DNA of 64,000 nucleotides from NCBI GenBank assembly GCA_024663395.1, contig JANFAH010000051.1:248001-312000 (forward strand), read 5' to 3'. The translations under genes were made by a program, and so were the position numbers. Shown in pieces: positions 35,272 through 45,769 of this stretch; positions within the stretch are counted from its first letter, which is position 1, and every line of letters starts with the position of its first letter. A model generated the notes under the pieces. That model made no database searches. It saw nothing but the letters and a program-made list of their open reading frames with translations, and was not told the origin of the DNA. The stretch comes from Pisolithus tinctorius (taxonomy: Eukaryota > Basidiomycota > Agaricomycetes > Boletales > Pisolithaceae).

Positions 35272-37219
35272 CTAGTCCTCACTCATGAGATCGACGACAC
35301 CAGTTTGTGTCTCCTCGCCACCTGTCAGGTCAATCACTCCAGCATCAGGAGACAACGCAACCAGGTTAACTATGGACTCGAACGGCCGACGACCAGCATC
35401 CTCGTCCACCAACTGCACACGAGACGACTGGGAGGATGGATGGATAGGGTCATGTACTAAGTCAGGCCTTGAGTACTCCAACACGACCGCCGGAACCTCT
35501 ATTTCATAGAATGCATCACTGTTAGCGTCCTCACTCAGTGGTGACATATGCACAACAGGTGACCGATCCACGTCCACTGGCATTGCTAGGGGCCAACTCG
35601 GCACAGAGAGCCTATAGGTGGGCAGTGGCTTGTCGAAGTGGCTTATGACCCGAAGGCCGCGTCGCAGCCCCTCACCATCGACGTTACCTGGGAACTGTAT
35701 ATGACAGACGATGAGGTTGGACAGGCATATTTAGTATGGTTGCGAGACTCACCTGTAGAAGCGCACGCGTAGCTGCACCAGCAGAAGCATCAATTAATCT
35801 TGACTGGATGGTATCCAGTGACCAGCCGAGACGCTGTGAGCAGAACGTTGCCAGGGAGGCAAGATTAGGCTGACGAGATGTCACGAAGGCAACAGGGGGA
35901 TGTCCACCATCCGACCACGATGTGAGAGGTAATAGATACATTGCCAGTACGGCAGGATCGGGGAATTCGATGCGTTCCTCTTTGATGATGCGGGCGAGTT
36001 CGTGGTACCTACGTCCAAGGAGACGCTGAGGATCCGTCCTCAACACCTCACAGACATCATTACGCCACTTGGCGACGAACTCCATAAACTCGACAAATTG
36101 GAGGGTGATAGCGGCTTGGAAGAGAGTCCTTCCAAAGCCATAGCGTACTAACTGACAGGCGACGTCCTCACTGCACCACCGGCAGCCCGTCTATGAACTG
36201 AGTGAGATTCGATGGCACCTTCGGCATGCTGAATACGGCACGCACATCATCGTCTACACTACTCATCAGCATGATCAAAAGGAGGTCTCCCCATTCGAGG
36301 CCGGCGCAATCTTCTATGGCTTCCGAGGAGTAAACTTGCATGTCTTCGAACCTGCCAGAATGCAAATCGCTACCATCAGTCGCACCAGCTACTATTTGCA
36401 TATTAAAGTCAACCTACCTGCGCACAACACGGGTCGCGCCAAACAAAAGCGCGTCGTTATATGGCGTGACGACAACATCAATGAGTTTGCAAGATTGAAG
36501 ACAAGCAAGTTCCGCCTCTGCCTCTCCTGGAGGCTGATGTCATGTTAGCACCCATTGAGATACATACAGAAAATGACTCGCCGTGTGCCAGTTGAAACCA
36601 AACATCAGCAGCAGCTCTTGAAAGCGCTGCACGAGGAGACGCGGGGAGGTCGAACCTACGACGTCTTCTCCCCTCTTGAGTTGCGGGCAGTCTGGCCCAT
36701 CGAAGACAAAGTAAGGGTGAAGTAGCATGCGAGAGAGAGCGGAAAGACGGCGGAAGATAATATCCATTTCATGTGAGCGTCCTGTACCGGCTTGACGCCA
36801 TGAAAACACATTGACTAGTGAATGCATCCACGCGCTGGTGATATGTCATCTGTGAGGAAAGAAGCGGACCATAGACGGCAGGCTACTAACCTGGCATTGA
36901 ATCCCACTGTGAGCAATCGAACGCCTTCTTCATTGCCGGATGGGTCGAACGTTTCAGCGGCCAGCTGGCCAAGTGTGTAAGGACTTGCTGCAGGCGCAAG
37001 AAGCTTTGTATGGTCAGTATAACCACGCCAACGAAACAGCAGAAAAGAACAATCACTGACAGGCCATAGTTCAGAGACTCTCATGTGTGGCAGACTCGGA
37101 GGACTCGTTAGGAGGATGTCGACAGGGGGAGAACGAGAGAGCCGGCTGACGTAGGCGTAGGCCAACGCCCAGCTGACAAATACGAGTATGGCCACTGGCC
37201 AGTTGAACGCCTGGGCCAT
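35272..37219 (-). CDS. XPG/GEN1-like PIN-domain nuclease, altered active site
   Basis: XPG-family (Rad2/FEN1/GEN1) nucleases cut branched DNA with acidic residues and two metal ions. In transcription order I see KLLAPAASPYTLGQLA then LLTVGFNA (exon end near 36893) joining in phase to SAWMHSLVNVFSW, then LHPYFVFDGPDCPQLKRG (about 36720), then after an intron PPGEAEAELACLQ (about 36525), IDVVVTPYNDALLFGA (about 36480), and a C-terminal part to the stop at 35272. The usual first catalytic Asp (VG-x-DAS) is Asn here (codon 36896-36898) and the usual TDDVD reads TPYND. Two Glu of GEAEAEL are kept. The upstream exons and start are uncertain; 37219 is one possible ATG giving a hydrophobic N-terminus. 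Related PIN proteins are abundant in agaricomycetes. Confidence 0.7.
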
Positions 37220-38530
37220 GGTGCGAGGATGGGTATACTCGATACGAGCGATCTATGTTTCGAAGTTGTCAGTGGAGGCACTAGTACTGGCGGCTGATGA
37301 AAGGGACTTACCGAGAGATGAATCAGGTCGAATCTTGAGGGCGCATTCCGACTAGTGAGCACGCTTGGCCAAAGAATCGTGCTCGATAGTGCTATGAACT
37401 GTCGGATGTAGCACGCTGAAATCCTTGTCGGAGGTACTCACCTCGAACAGCCATCGATGGCAACAAAGGCCAGGGGATGTCGGAGGATGTCGAATGGACT
37501 TTGGGGAGGGAAGAGGATGGCTCCTGCCAACGTACACACGATTGGGAGTCGTGGTAGCCCAAACCTGCCCTAATGGCTTATGTTAGTGCGTCGACGCCTC
37601 GAGGCTACAAGCCGGTTCGAGCTGTAAAGTAGTGTAAGTAATTATAAAGTGCTGTAAAGTGACTTTACAACGGGAAATTGGCTGGCAGACTTACAATTGG
37701 GCTGGCCAGATTGGCAAGCGAGTCAGTAAAATATGCAAACGCACCGAATGGGACAAGACCCTTGAGGTCGCCGTCGAAGTTCCATGTGCCAGGCGCAGTG
37801 TGACGCGTAGCCATTACGGTATTACGGTAGCAGGGCGAGGGGCTTTGCACACTCGACTAATGCACACTGCCTGTGACATGGAGACTTACTCAGTTGTGCA
37901 GTACTCAGCGCTTCAGCACCCGGTGAAATATATATTGTACGACGAGCATGGAGGCAGCAGATTTTTGGCCTTGACGAATGCAAACATACTGTACTATACA
38001 ATATATTAGACGGAGCTCAGTATGTAGTACCAGCCAAGAACAAATTCAGCCGAAAACTATTGAGAGGCACCGCCAAGTCAAAATGACAGATGTCAACACG
38101 GCACAGTAGCATACAAAGTTTCCCCCCTACCGAATGAGAATGCCCGAAGGCCAATACTAGCTGCTGACTGCAAAAGTGATCAATTTTTGATGTAAATTTA
38201 ACGGTGGCGCCCCCGCGCTCGCACCCCCTCCACCCAAATCCGAATCACACAGTTGTCGAACACGATGGACGGGAGGTCTGGTATCTAAGCGATCAGCGTC
38301 GCGCGGGGACGTTCCACTCTCCGTGCGCGGACCCTGATCATAACGTGCCTGACACGTAAGGCCCCCGCCACGTGTTGCTTCCGTGTCCCGAGCGCTCGCT
38401 AGCGCACCCTAGCGCAGCTCCCACGCCACGATCGACGATGCCGGTGCCGTCACGAGGCATCAGACACTCCGAACGGCCGTCCCCGCCGCCGAGGGCGAGC
38501 CGCTGTGGCTGGGAGGCCGACCCAAAATTT
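37220..38530. other. Right end of the element, mostly non-coding
   Basis: The 37340-37560 part may hold upstream exons of the nuclease gene (minus-strand LAFVAIDGCS near 37460). From about 37620 on no exon is seen; the last 400 bases are GC-rich. Confidence 0.4.
37653..37669. repeat. 17-base perfect palindrome
   Basis: TGTAAAGTGACTTTACA, in a cluster of TAAAGT copies (37625-37669) just upstream of the nuclease gene; possibly an operator or recombinase site. Confidence 0.5.
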
Positions 38531-38555
38531 GCAGGTCCCACGCACCGCCACCTGC
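38531..38555. repeat. Right subterminal hairpin
   Basis: Arms GCAGGT and ACCTGC enclose CACCGCC; the reverse complement shares GTGGCGGTG with the left hairpin. Confidence 0.5.
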
Positions 38556-38581
38556 ACATTTTCCGGAATAAACTGACACTG

Positions 38582-38591
38582 ACTTAGTTCG
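38582..38591 (+). repeat. Right 10-bp direct repeat of the insert
   Basis: ACTTAGTTCG, identical to 29006-29015, and in the same codon phase of the F-box gene. Confidence 0.8.
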
Positions 38592-39738
38592 TGTATGCAG
38601 ACGGTGGTGGCACATAGCCATCCGTCACCTCTACCGAGCCATTTATATTGGTAGAGCTCGATGTCTTTCTTCGCTTTGCGCCACGCTACAGAAATATGCG
38701 ATAGGGAAGGGAACTGTACCAGGAGCCGAACCTCTCGGACAGTGGACGCAGCGATTGGACGTTGTCATTCGTGATCATCTTACTCGTGCAGATACGGAAG
38801 CCGACTATTATTTAGCCAATATCATCAAGTGTCTGCCTAACATTGCCATCGTCTCGTTTGCAATGACGTTTATCCCTGGTAACGTTCTCCCAACACCGCT
38901 GTTTGGTATCGTCGATGCCTTGCGATACCCTGCATCTTCGATCCGCATCCTTGATTGGACGATACCCGCAAAGCCTGCGGTATCTGAACTCGTGGAGCTG
39001 TTGAAGAGCCTTCCTCGATTGCACACCTTCCATTGCCCTTACCTTTCGTGGGGGAATGAAAAATTCCCCGCTTCTATCCTCTCCTCGGTCAACACACTTG
39101 CTCTTACCTTTGGACCTCCGTTAGCTGAAATCGACGCGGAGAACACGTCCATAAGTCTTCGGAAAATCATTCTTGATACACGGTGGGATGTAGGTTTGTG
39201 GGAGGAATTTATGGACATCTACGGGACATTCCTCACTTCGATCCATTTCGACTGCAACAACTTCGCACGAAATCTCACTGACTACCTGGACATGGTGAAT
39301 CGGCAGTGCCCAAATCTCCTCCAGATGACCATCTGTGTGGAAGAGTTCTCAAGCATATCCTTCGTTGATTCACCTCTTCCTTCCGTTGGATACCTGGGTC
39401 TCATGTCCCAAAAATTCCAAGAAACGAGATCCGGGTATCGAAAGCTGTTCTCGAGTCTTGCCATTCTCAATGCCGTGGTTCCTACACTTCGGGTGGTCCA
39501 ACTTTTAGACTGCCATAATGTGCAGTGCCTTCTCACGAGGCACTCTCGAGTGGTCACCCATGCTTTTGAGCATGAGCTTGTAGGAAGTAACTTCCGCATA
39601 GTAGACCACGAGGGGAATCTGTTATCAGGTGCGTGTAGGTTTTGGTCTTGTACTTCCTACTCACACCCATTGCACAGACAGTCTCACGGTCATGCAAAAA
39701 GCATGAAGGTACTTACTAGGAATGGAAAACGCACGTGA
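38582..39738 (+). pseudogene. F-box gene, 3' half, otherwise intact
   Basis: The frame runs LVRVCRRWWHIAIRHLYRA from the repeat and continues without stop through leucine-rich-like segments (for example LVELLKSLPRLHTFHCPYLS, NLTDYLDMVNRQCPNLLQMT) typical of fungal F-box substrate-binding regions. A GT donor at 39629 and acceptor ending 39677 suggest one more intron; unspliced, the frame stops at 39738. It could still be translated from an internal ATG, but without the F-box. A decayed second copy lies at 61031-62300 and a tail relic at 22060. Confidence 0.75.
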
Positions 39739-39759
39739 CTTCTCTTATCGTGCTCACTG

Positions 39760-40410
39760 TAGTCCGTTGGAGGTCTGAGCAAATGTGTAGTACCTTTTGC
39801 ACATCCCTGCGGCTTATTCTCGGATTCAATTCCTTGTAGCTATCTTGTTCTCTCCGTCCATATGACATGTTGACAGAAAAACAGTTACCTTGATGATGAC
39901 GGCGCAGTTGATGTTGAACATGGTAAGGAAGTCAATGCATATTTTGCACGGCCGAGAACAACCACACGATCTCTTTGCTTATCTAGTAACTGGTACTAGT
40001 GTTCAAGTTGAGCCCACCGGCAGAGATGTCTGCAGAGTTCAGATGCAAAGCCTGTTTCGCAACAAGATCAGTTCATGACAGGTAGAAATCTCGCTCACTG
40101 GTTGCATACAATGTCCCTGGTAATAGAACCAAGGCAACTAGGCGTTGCGGACTTAATACCGGCTTCTTACAGTCTTCCCCCGGTATATTGTTTCACCTGC
40201 ATCCATGAGGGTGACACCGCTGCATATAGCACCTCAGCCTCTGTGGCATGAGCTGAGAAGGTAGAAGCGTTTAATGCCCTCAATTATCTTGGGCACTATA
40301 TACGACATTGTGAAAATCATAACAGTCGTTCGCACTACCCCCTGTGCCCTTATCAACGCTTCCTACTGCCCCGCCAATTTCGGTTGGAAGGGTCGAAGCT
40401 CAGAGCAAGC
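39760..40410 (+). repeat. Duplicated SSP upstream module, copy 5, partial
   Basis: Blocks match the other SSP upstream regions (TATCTTGTTCTCTC near 39843, TTTCACCTGCATCCATGA near 40191, GCTGAGAAGGTA near 40251). It is shortened. Confidence 0.6.
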
Positions 40411-40507
40411 ATAAAAGACCGCCCTCTGTAGGCAAAGAACTTCCTAATCCACATCTCGATCTTCCAGCACAACAACCTCGCTCACATCGTTGAAACGGTC
40501 TCTTAGG
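40411..40507 (+). promoter_or_regulatory. Orphan SSP promoter, coding region missing
   Basis: ATAAAAG and the following 90 bases (GGCAAAGAACTTCCTAATCC, then CACAACAACCTCGCTCA) match the TATA-to-ATG leader of the SSP genes. Similarity stops near 40505, before the ATG, and no SSP exon follows. Confidence 0.65.
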
Positions 40508-40875
40508 AAAGCACCATAGACGCGAGCTTGAAATGTTGACAAAAATGGCCAGCTTGACATACAAGTTGTCATCATACACAGCATACGCCAATGAGTCCAC
40601 GTTGGAACATCTATATGGGATCTGTGCATTGTGGCTATTTTGGCTACCTCAGATAGTCGGAAAATCAGGAAAACAGGGCAGGGGTGTAGTCGGGATTCGA
40701 GGACAACGACTGGGTCTGGCTGACAGGATAGCTTTGCGCTGTGCAAAAAATGCGCAGAAAGCATTATGTAGCGGTGCAGAACAATGTACTGGGGTGCCAC
40801 GACTAAGGTAAGTCATATTGTGTGGCAGTCCGTGAGTTGCAGGGTAGTCTGAAGGCAATAGCGAAGATAGTTTTC
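40508..40875. other. Unrecognised segment next to Harbinger copy 1
   Basis: It holds a 92-codon open frame (40533-40811) without recognisable features. It may be the left part of a larger element that ended the SSP copy 5, but no repeat supports this. Confidence 0.3.
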
Positions 40876-40968
40876 TATAGTGGCACTCAAGGTGGTGCTG
40901 GAAGTGCTCTGGAATTGTTCTGGAATGGCATCTGCAACTGGCATTGGCCTTGCAGAGTTTGAAAAGTT

Positions 40969-42740
40969 ATGTCTCCTCTACGACCACGCATTCAGCGCTC
41001 TGCTTGCCTGCAAGCAATCTCAGGTCAGCCCATGGCGTCTTCAAGTGAACAAGCCCATCGAGGAGGATCCAACAGACCCACTGGGAATTCAGGCTCTGGT
41101 CGTGGATTGAGCGGTAGATCTACTCATGGCGGAACCAAGGGCAAGAACCCAGCTTCATCCAGCCAGCGGGCTGTCACCACTACTGGTGACACATCTACTA
41201 CAGAAGGTCTTCAGCTGAAGAACATCAACTGGGATGTTCCTCGTACCGATATACTCATCAACTGGTTGCTCACCCATCCTGCAAACCGGAGAATCCTTTT
41301 TAGTGATAAGATCACAACCGTCTCACCACCTTCACCTGACGAGGGGCCAGTGGGCCATAACAAGAAAGAAGTTCAAGCAATTATCGCCGAAGTCGTATTC
41401 AAGAATGATCCCTACTACAAGGACATGTACATGGTGGGCCCTGCTAAGTTCCAAGTTAGTGTAGGCAACTGCATCACTATGTCAGTCTTTTCATATTTTA
41501 TTTGTGATTTTTTAACGGTCATTTAGGCTGAAGGGATCATATTGCAAGTGCCGTGCACGCTTTAAACAATCAGGGGAAGGCATTATGCCTGGTCACGCAA
41601 GCTACGCAAATCTCCATTGTAAGTTATCAATCTATCTAGTGGGATTACAGTCGCTGATGTGTATGATTACAGAAGCTGTTCTCAACACTTTACCCTGGTA
41701 CGACGATCTGCATTCCATCTGGCAGGGCAACCCCTCCTTCGACTCTGACCTGATTAATTCCGAGCCGGACAAAAATCGCGCTGAAGATTTTTTAGCCATT
41801 GTCCAAAATAAATCATCCGGTACGCAGAAGACTTCAGACTTGGGAGTGGGGTCACCCTCCGGCGGATGAAGGTACCCCTTCGAATACTGGGACCGAGGAA
41901 ATGCGCGGTGATCAAGATCTGGAGGATGGTGAAGTCGACGAGAGGATGTCTCATGTTGGTGATCTAGTCGTGAACGAGGGGGATGAATTTGCTGATAGTA
42001 TCTTTGATCTGGAAGGCACAGACCCCGGCTTTGGAGATGGAGAGGATGTTAACATGGACTTGGTGTCAGTTCACGGTGATCAGGTGCATTTCTATTGGGA
42101 CATCACTGATGGATCGTTGTTAATGAATCAGCAGTCATATCCTCAGCCGTTGACTCCTGAGGTGCAGTCTCAATTTTCCCTCCCTCGCAAGTCTTGCACA
42201 CCTTTCTCGGATAATCACTCTGCATTCCACCAATCGCCATACCTTCGTCCCCCCACTTCCACCAGAAGCGTCATTTCCTCTACATCATCATCATCTAGCT
42301 CTTCCCGCAAGGGGAAGGCTGTCGCGAGGACCCCGTGGTCCTCATCATCCAAGACAACGTCAACGGAGGCAAGTTCTCTCCCAGTCGCTCACAACAAGTC
42401 TCAACTTCAAAGCCAGGTCATCGACATGAGTCAAGAGGCTGAGTCGATACTAGCATCCTCGTCTTCTGGTAAGACTGCGTGGTACCTGGCGAAAATGCAG
42501 TATATGCTGAAGGATCAGGAGCTCGAGTTGAGGAAGGAGCAACTCAGGATGCAGTGGAAAGATGTGGAGGATAAGCATCAAAGGGAGCAGGAGCTCCGGA
42601 AGCTCGATATCGAGCTGAAGAATGCCGAAGAAAACGCCTTCATGAGGGAGGCCGAAACCCTTCGACTCAAGATTCAACTCGCAGAGCTCATGAAGAGTGG
42701 CGCCAGCTCCGGCTCAACGTCTTCTGACCCCACTGCTTAG
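40969..42740 (+). pseudogene. Harbinger DNA-binding protein, copy 1, frameshifted
   Basis: It matches the intact copy at 59164-60940: WDVPRTDILINWLLTHPANR (41232 on), KNDPYYKDMYMVGPAKFQ, and a C-terminal coiled coil (KEQLRMQWKDVEDKHQRE about 42535). A 5-base deletion near 41850, after DLGVGSP, shifts the frame. Many CG to TG/CA changes are seen against copy 2. Such accessory proteins recruit the transposase to element ends in this superfamily. Confidence 0.8.
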
Positions 42741-44172
42741 GCCAGCCACCCTTTGTGATCATGTCCATTTTTTTTTAAATCCATTGTCGCATCTCCACTC
42801 GGCTCGTCGTCTTCTCTGTTGTACTTGTCTCTCAGTCCCAGTGCGTCGTATGATCGTTAAGTACACGCTTGCCCCGTACTGTATTACTTCTCCGTCTCCC
42901 CCATACTCACCCCAACACTGTATCAAGATGCAATGTAGGGTACATTTCATTTGCAGAATGCATGTGGTATCGTAAGTGACTTCTCCAAGGTCAGTCGTAA
43001 AGCGCCCGGATCCTGTGAAGACCCCTTACACACCCTCGTCATCAATGGGTGGGACTTAGCTGACTCCTACAGCATCGCTAGCTATGCTCCCTCAACTTTA
43101 TATGGCGACCATTTTGGTCCGTTTACACTAGGTACGTTTGCACCCCAGATATTGGAACAGCCCATCTAACAGCCTCATTCAAAATCACTGACCCGGTGTT
43201 CCCACAGGCTCTCCTATCATGACCATGTCACCGTCCTGTTGGCCCGACCCCTCCTCCATTGCCCACCGACTCGAGGGCTTGACGATGCCAACCATTTCCT
43301 CCTCAAAATGGATCACCATGTTATGCAAGATGATGCAACACATTACCCAGTAAACTGCGACCTTAACATCCCTCTCGTTCCGGATTTTCAAGCACAGCTC
43401 GTGGAGACTCTGAAATCGACCCTTCAAGGCAGCAAATGCGTGCTCAACGCGGACGCGGACCTTTCAACGTGATTAGCATGCATGCCAGTATGAGGTAAGT
43501 ATCACCTTAGAAAGATATTTGTTATATAAATTCTGATTGTGAGATAGCCGCCTGCCCTTGGGTTTTTTAAAAGGAACAGCGCACCATTCCTCTGTGGGAT
43601 ATGCGCTATCCGCCCAGGTCCAGTGATCTTCGGGGATAAGGTCTCCTGGTCGTGATGCGATGTGAGTACCTTGAAATGCCCATGCATCATGGACACTTCC
43701 AGGGTGACCAAGCCCATAGTCAACCACAAGAAGGTTGTGCAGCATGATAACAAGCTATGAGCAGTAAGTATTCCATTTTGCGTGCATTGGAATACACACC
43801 TGACAATTGAGCGAATACCTGGATTTTCTGTCATAGAAGCTCTCCCCAAATATTTGGGGCTTTTCAAAGAGCGGAATCGATGAGCCATCTGCAGCAAAGA
43901 TGCCGTTTCTCCATGCCGGTCATGTCCACGATTCAGTGAAGGTACGCGCTCTTTCCATATCCTCCGAGTCGTGAGGGGGAATATTGACAAATGTGTCGTG
44001 CTCATCCAGTATTGCAACCATGACCCGATTGGTGAAATTGATCACCGATCCCACACTAACCCCAGCCCACTGGGCCACGTCCTCTGGCGATGCTGCATTC
44101 CCATAATGCCCCACATGGAAAAGGAAAGTTGCGAGTTGAATGGCGACTGGCAACTGACAATTTTCAGAGCTA

Positions 44173-44177
44173 CTATG
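44173..44177 (+). repeat. Target duplication CTATG of the Gypsy element, left
   Basis: The same five bases follow the 3' LTR at 50956-50960. Confidence 0.9.
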
Positions 44178-44627
44178 TGTTACATTTTGCCCCTAACTTT
44201 TCCCTTTTACTGTACGTTTGCCTTGCTTTTGATCCGATGGACTTAGTTTCCTTTTAGAGCCGTCTTCTCTCTGATCCGACGGCTCTCTATTCCCACCACT
44301 GGCGTTACTGGCTCGTTACATGCTTAGGACATGTGTCGTCGTTGTTCAACCAATGGCGTAGTTACCTCGTTACATGCGGATGCCTCATGGTCCATTTCTG
44401 TGTAGTATTTAGACTGCCAGCTCAAGTCCTGGAAACCCAGACTTGAGCTGCTCAATCATATGCAGCGTTCTCAGAACTTCGCCCTCAGTGTCCCTCACAA
44501 GGACCACTCTTACCAGTGCTGCCCCAAATCCTCTGTCGTTTACAGAGGTTACTGCAGCCGTTGCTCAGTAGAAACCTTAGTCTGCGTTTGAGCTCTCCCT
44601 ACATCTTGACTTCGGTCGAGCGTAACA
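44178..44627 (+). repeat. 5' LTR of the Gypsy element, 450 bp
   Basis: It begins TGTTAC and ends GTAACA. It has the same length as the 3' LTR, with about 18 substitutions and no indel by eye. A TATTTAG element near 44407 precedes the likely transcript start near 44439. Confidence 0.9.
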
Positions 44628-44629
44628 AA

Positions 44630-44640
44630 AGCTCAAGTCT
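44630..44640 (+). promoter_or_regulatory. Primer-binding site, probably self-primed
   Basis: AGCTCAAGTCT, two bases after the LTR, is the exact reverse complement of AGACTTGAGCT at 44439-44449 in the LTR, near the expected transcript start. This is the Tf1-type self-priming arrangement (11 bases); no tRNA 3' end match was recognised. Confidence 0.6.
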
Positions 44641-44923
44641 CCAGCCTTTGGCCAAAATGGTCACTGCTTAGTGCACCACCACGAACCCCTGAAACAACCG
44701 ACGTTGGGCACTGTTGTGACCCACTCGCAAAGAATCGTCGTCTGATGAAGAACAGGAGAGCACTGTCACTGACACCTCCTCCAACGAACCTGAACAACCG
44801 GATAGAGGCTTTACCTCTGGTATCCTCTCGAACCTTTTTACCCAATCCCTCGCATCACTTGGTACTCCTATCCCACCAGTACCCGCCACACTTCCTACAC
44901 CTCCAATCCAACCACAGAATACG

Positions 44924-45769
44924 ATGTCCGGTTCATCGTCGAAGGCACCGGTCGGTAATACCACCAAAGCCACAGAACTGAAGATTGGCGCTCCATCCGA
45001 TTTCAATGGAAACCAAAAGAATGCCATGAGCTGGCTGTACTCTGTGGTCTACGCCCTGTCGTATATGAAGAAAGATGTCGCCTGTTCCTGGGCCGCCACC
45101 TTCCAGAAAACATCTCTGGAAAAGAACCCTCTGAGTTTCGGCACTTTTGCTGATTTTGTAAAAGATTTCAAAGCGTCGTTCACCTCTGCCGACACTGCAG
45201 GTACCACCATCGCTAAATTGCAAACCCTGAAACAGAAAGATTCAGTGGAACAATATATCACCGACTTCCGAACCACTGCAGCTGACTCAACCATCACGGA
45301 AGATGTCGCCTTGATCGAGTTCTTCTCACAAGGAATCAAACCTTTTATCATGAACTGAATCCACATGATGGAAACCACCCCTACTAAAATTACTGAGTGG
45401 TACACCCAAGCACAGAAGTTCGACGCTAAATGGAGAAAGGTCAATGAAACCTTTGGAAGGAAAGAAAAGAAAACGTTCCACCCCAGGAACAATTTTGCTG
45501 AAGAAAAAGATCCAAATGCCATGGACGTGGATGGAGTGAGACTCTCCAAAGAAGAACGAGACCGTCACATCAAAGAAGGGAGATGTTTCAGTTGCGGAAA
45601 CAAGGGACATCTCTCCCGAGAATGTCCAGACAAGGGGAAAACTCCCCAGAAGAAAGTAAAGAAAATCCGCAAAATTGTGGAAGTAGAAGAAAGTGACGAT
45701 GAAGAAAAAGTCACTGGACCCTCCATCGCCTTAGTTGACATTGCTAGGGCTCTTGGGAAGGGTTTTTGA
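44924..45769 (+). pseudogene. Gag of the Gypsy element, one stop
   Basis: The frame MSGSSSKAPVGNTTKATEL contains the capsid region (LQTLKQKDSVEQYITDF) and, after an in-frame TGA at 45356-45358, a zinc knuckle CFSCGNKGHLSREC (about 45586-45627). An Arg codon CGA changed to TGA would explain the stop. It packages the element RNA. The end overlaps pol by a few bases in the -1 frame. Confidence 0.85.

Larger units (their letters stand above)
29016..38591 (-). mobile_element. Crypton-like tyrosine-recombinase DNA element, 9,576 bp
   Basis: The insert interrupts an F-box gene between KRYLVR and VCRRWWHIAI. One copy of the 10-bp repeat plus this segment removed leaves a continuous F-box frame. Genes read on the minus strand, in transcriptional order: an XPG-like nuclease gene (35272-37219), an RPB1-CTD-like region (about 34620-32861), and a tyrosine recombinase with a GCR1_C-like domain (32411-29649). 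Ends are GC-rich and each carries a short hairpin. No reverse transcriptase or DDE transposase lies inside. Cryptons move by recombinase-mediated integration of a circular copy, which fits a short direct repeat. At 9.6 kb it is larger than the classical Cryptons I know of. Confidence 0.8.

Noticed and set aside
29016..38591. The element considered as a Starship-type giant transposon
   Set aside because: The recombinase carries a GCR1_C-like tail, which fits Cryptons, and I saw no DUF3435-type captain at the element end. The size is also small for that class.
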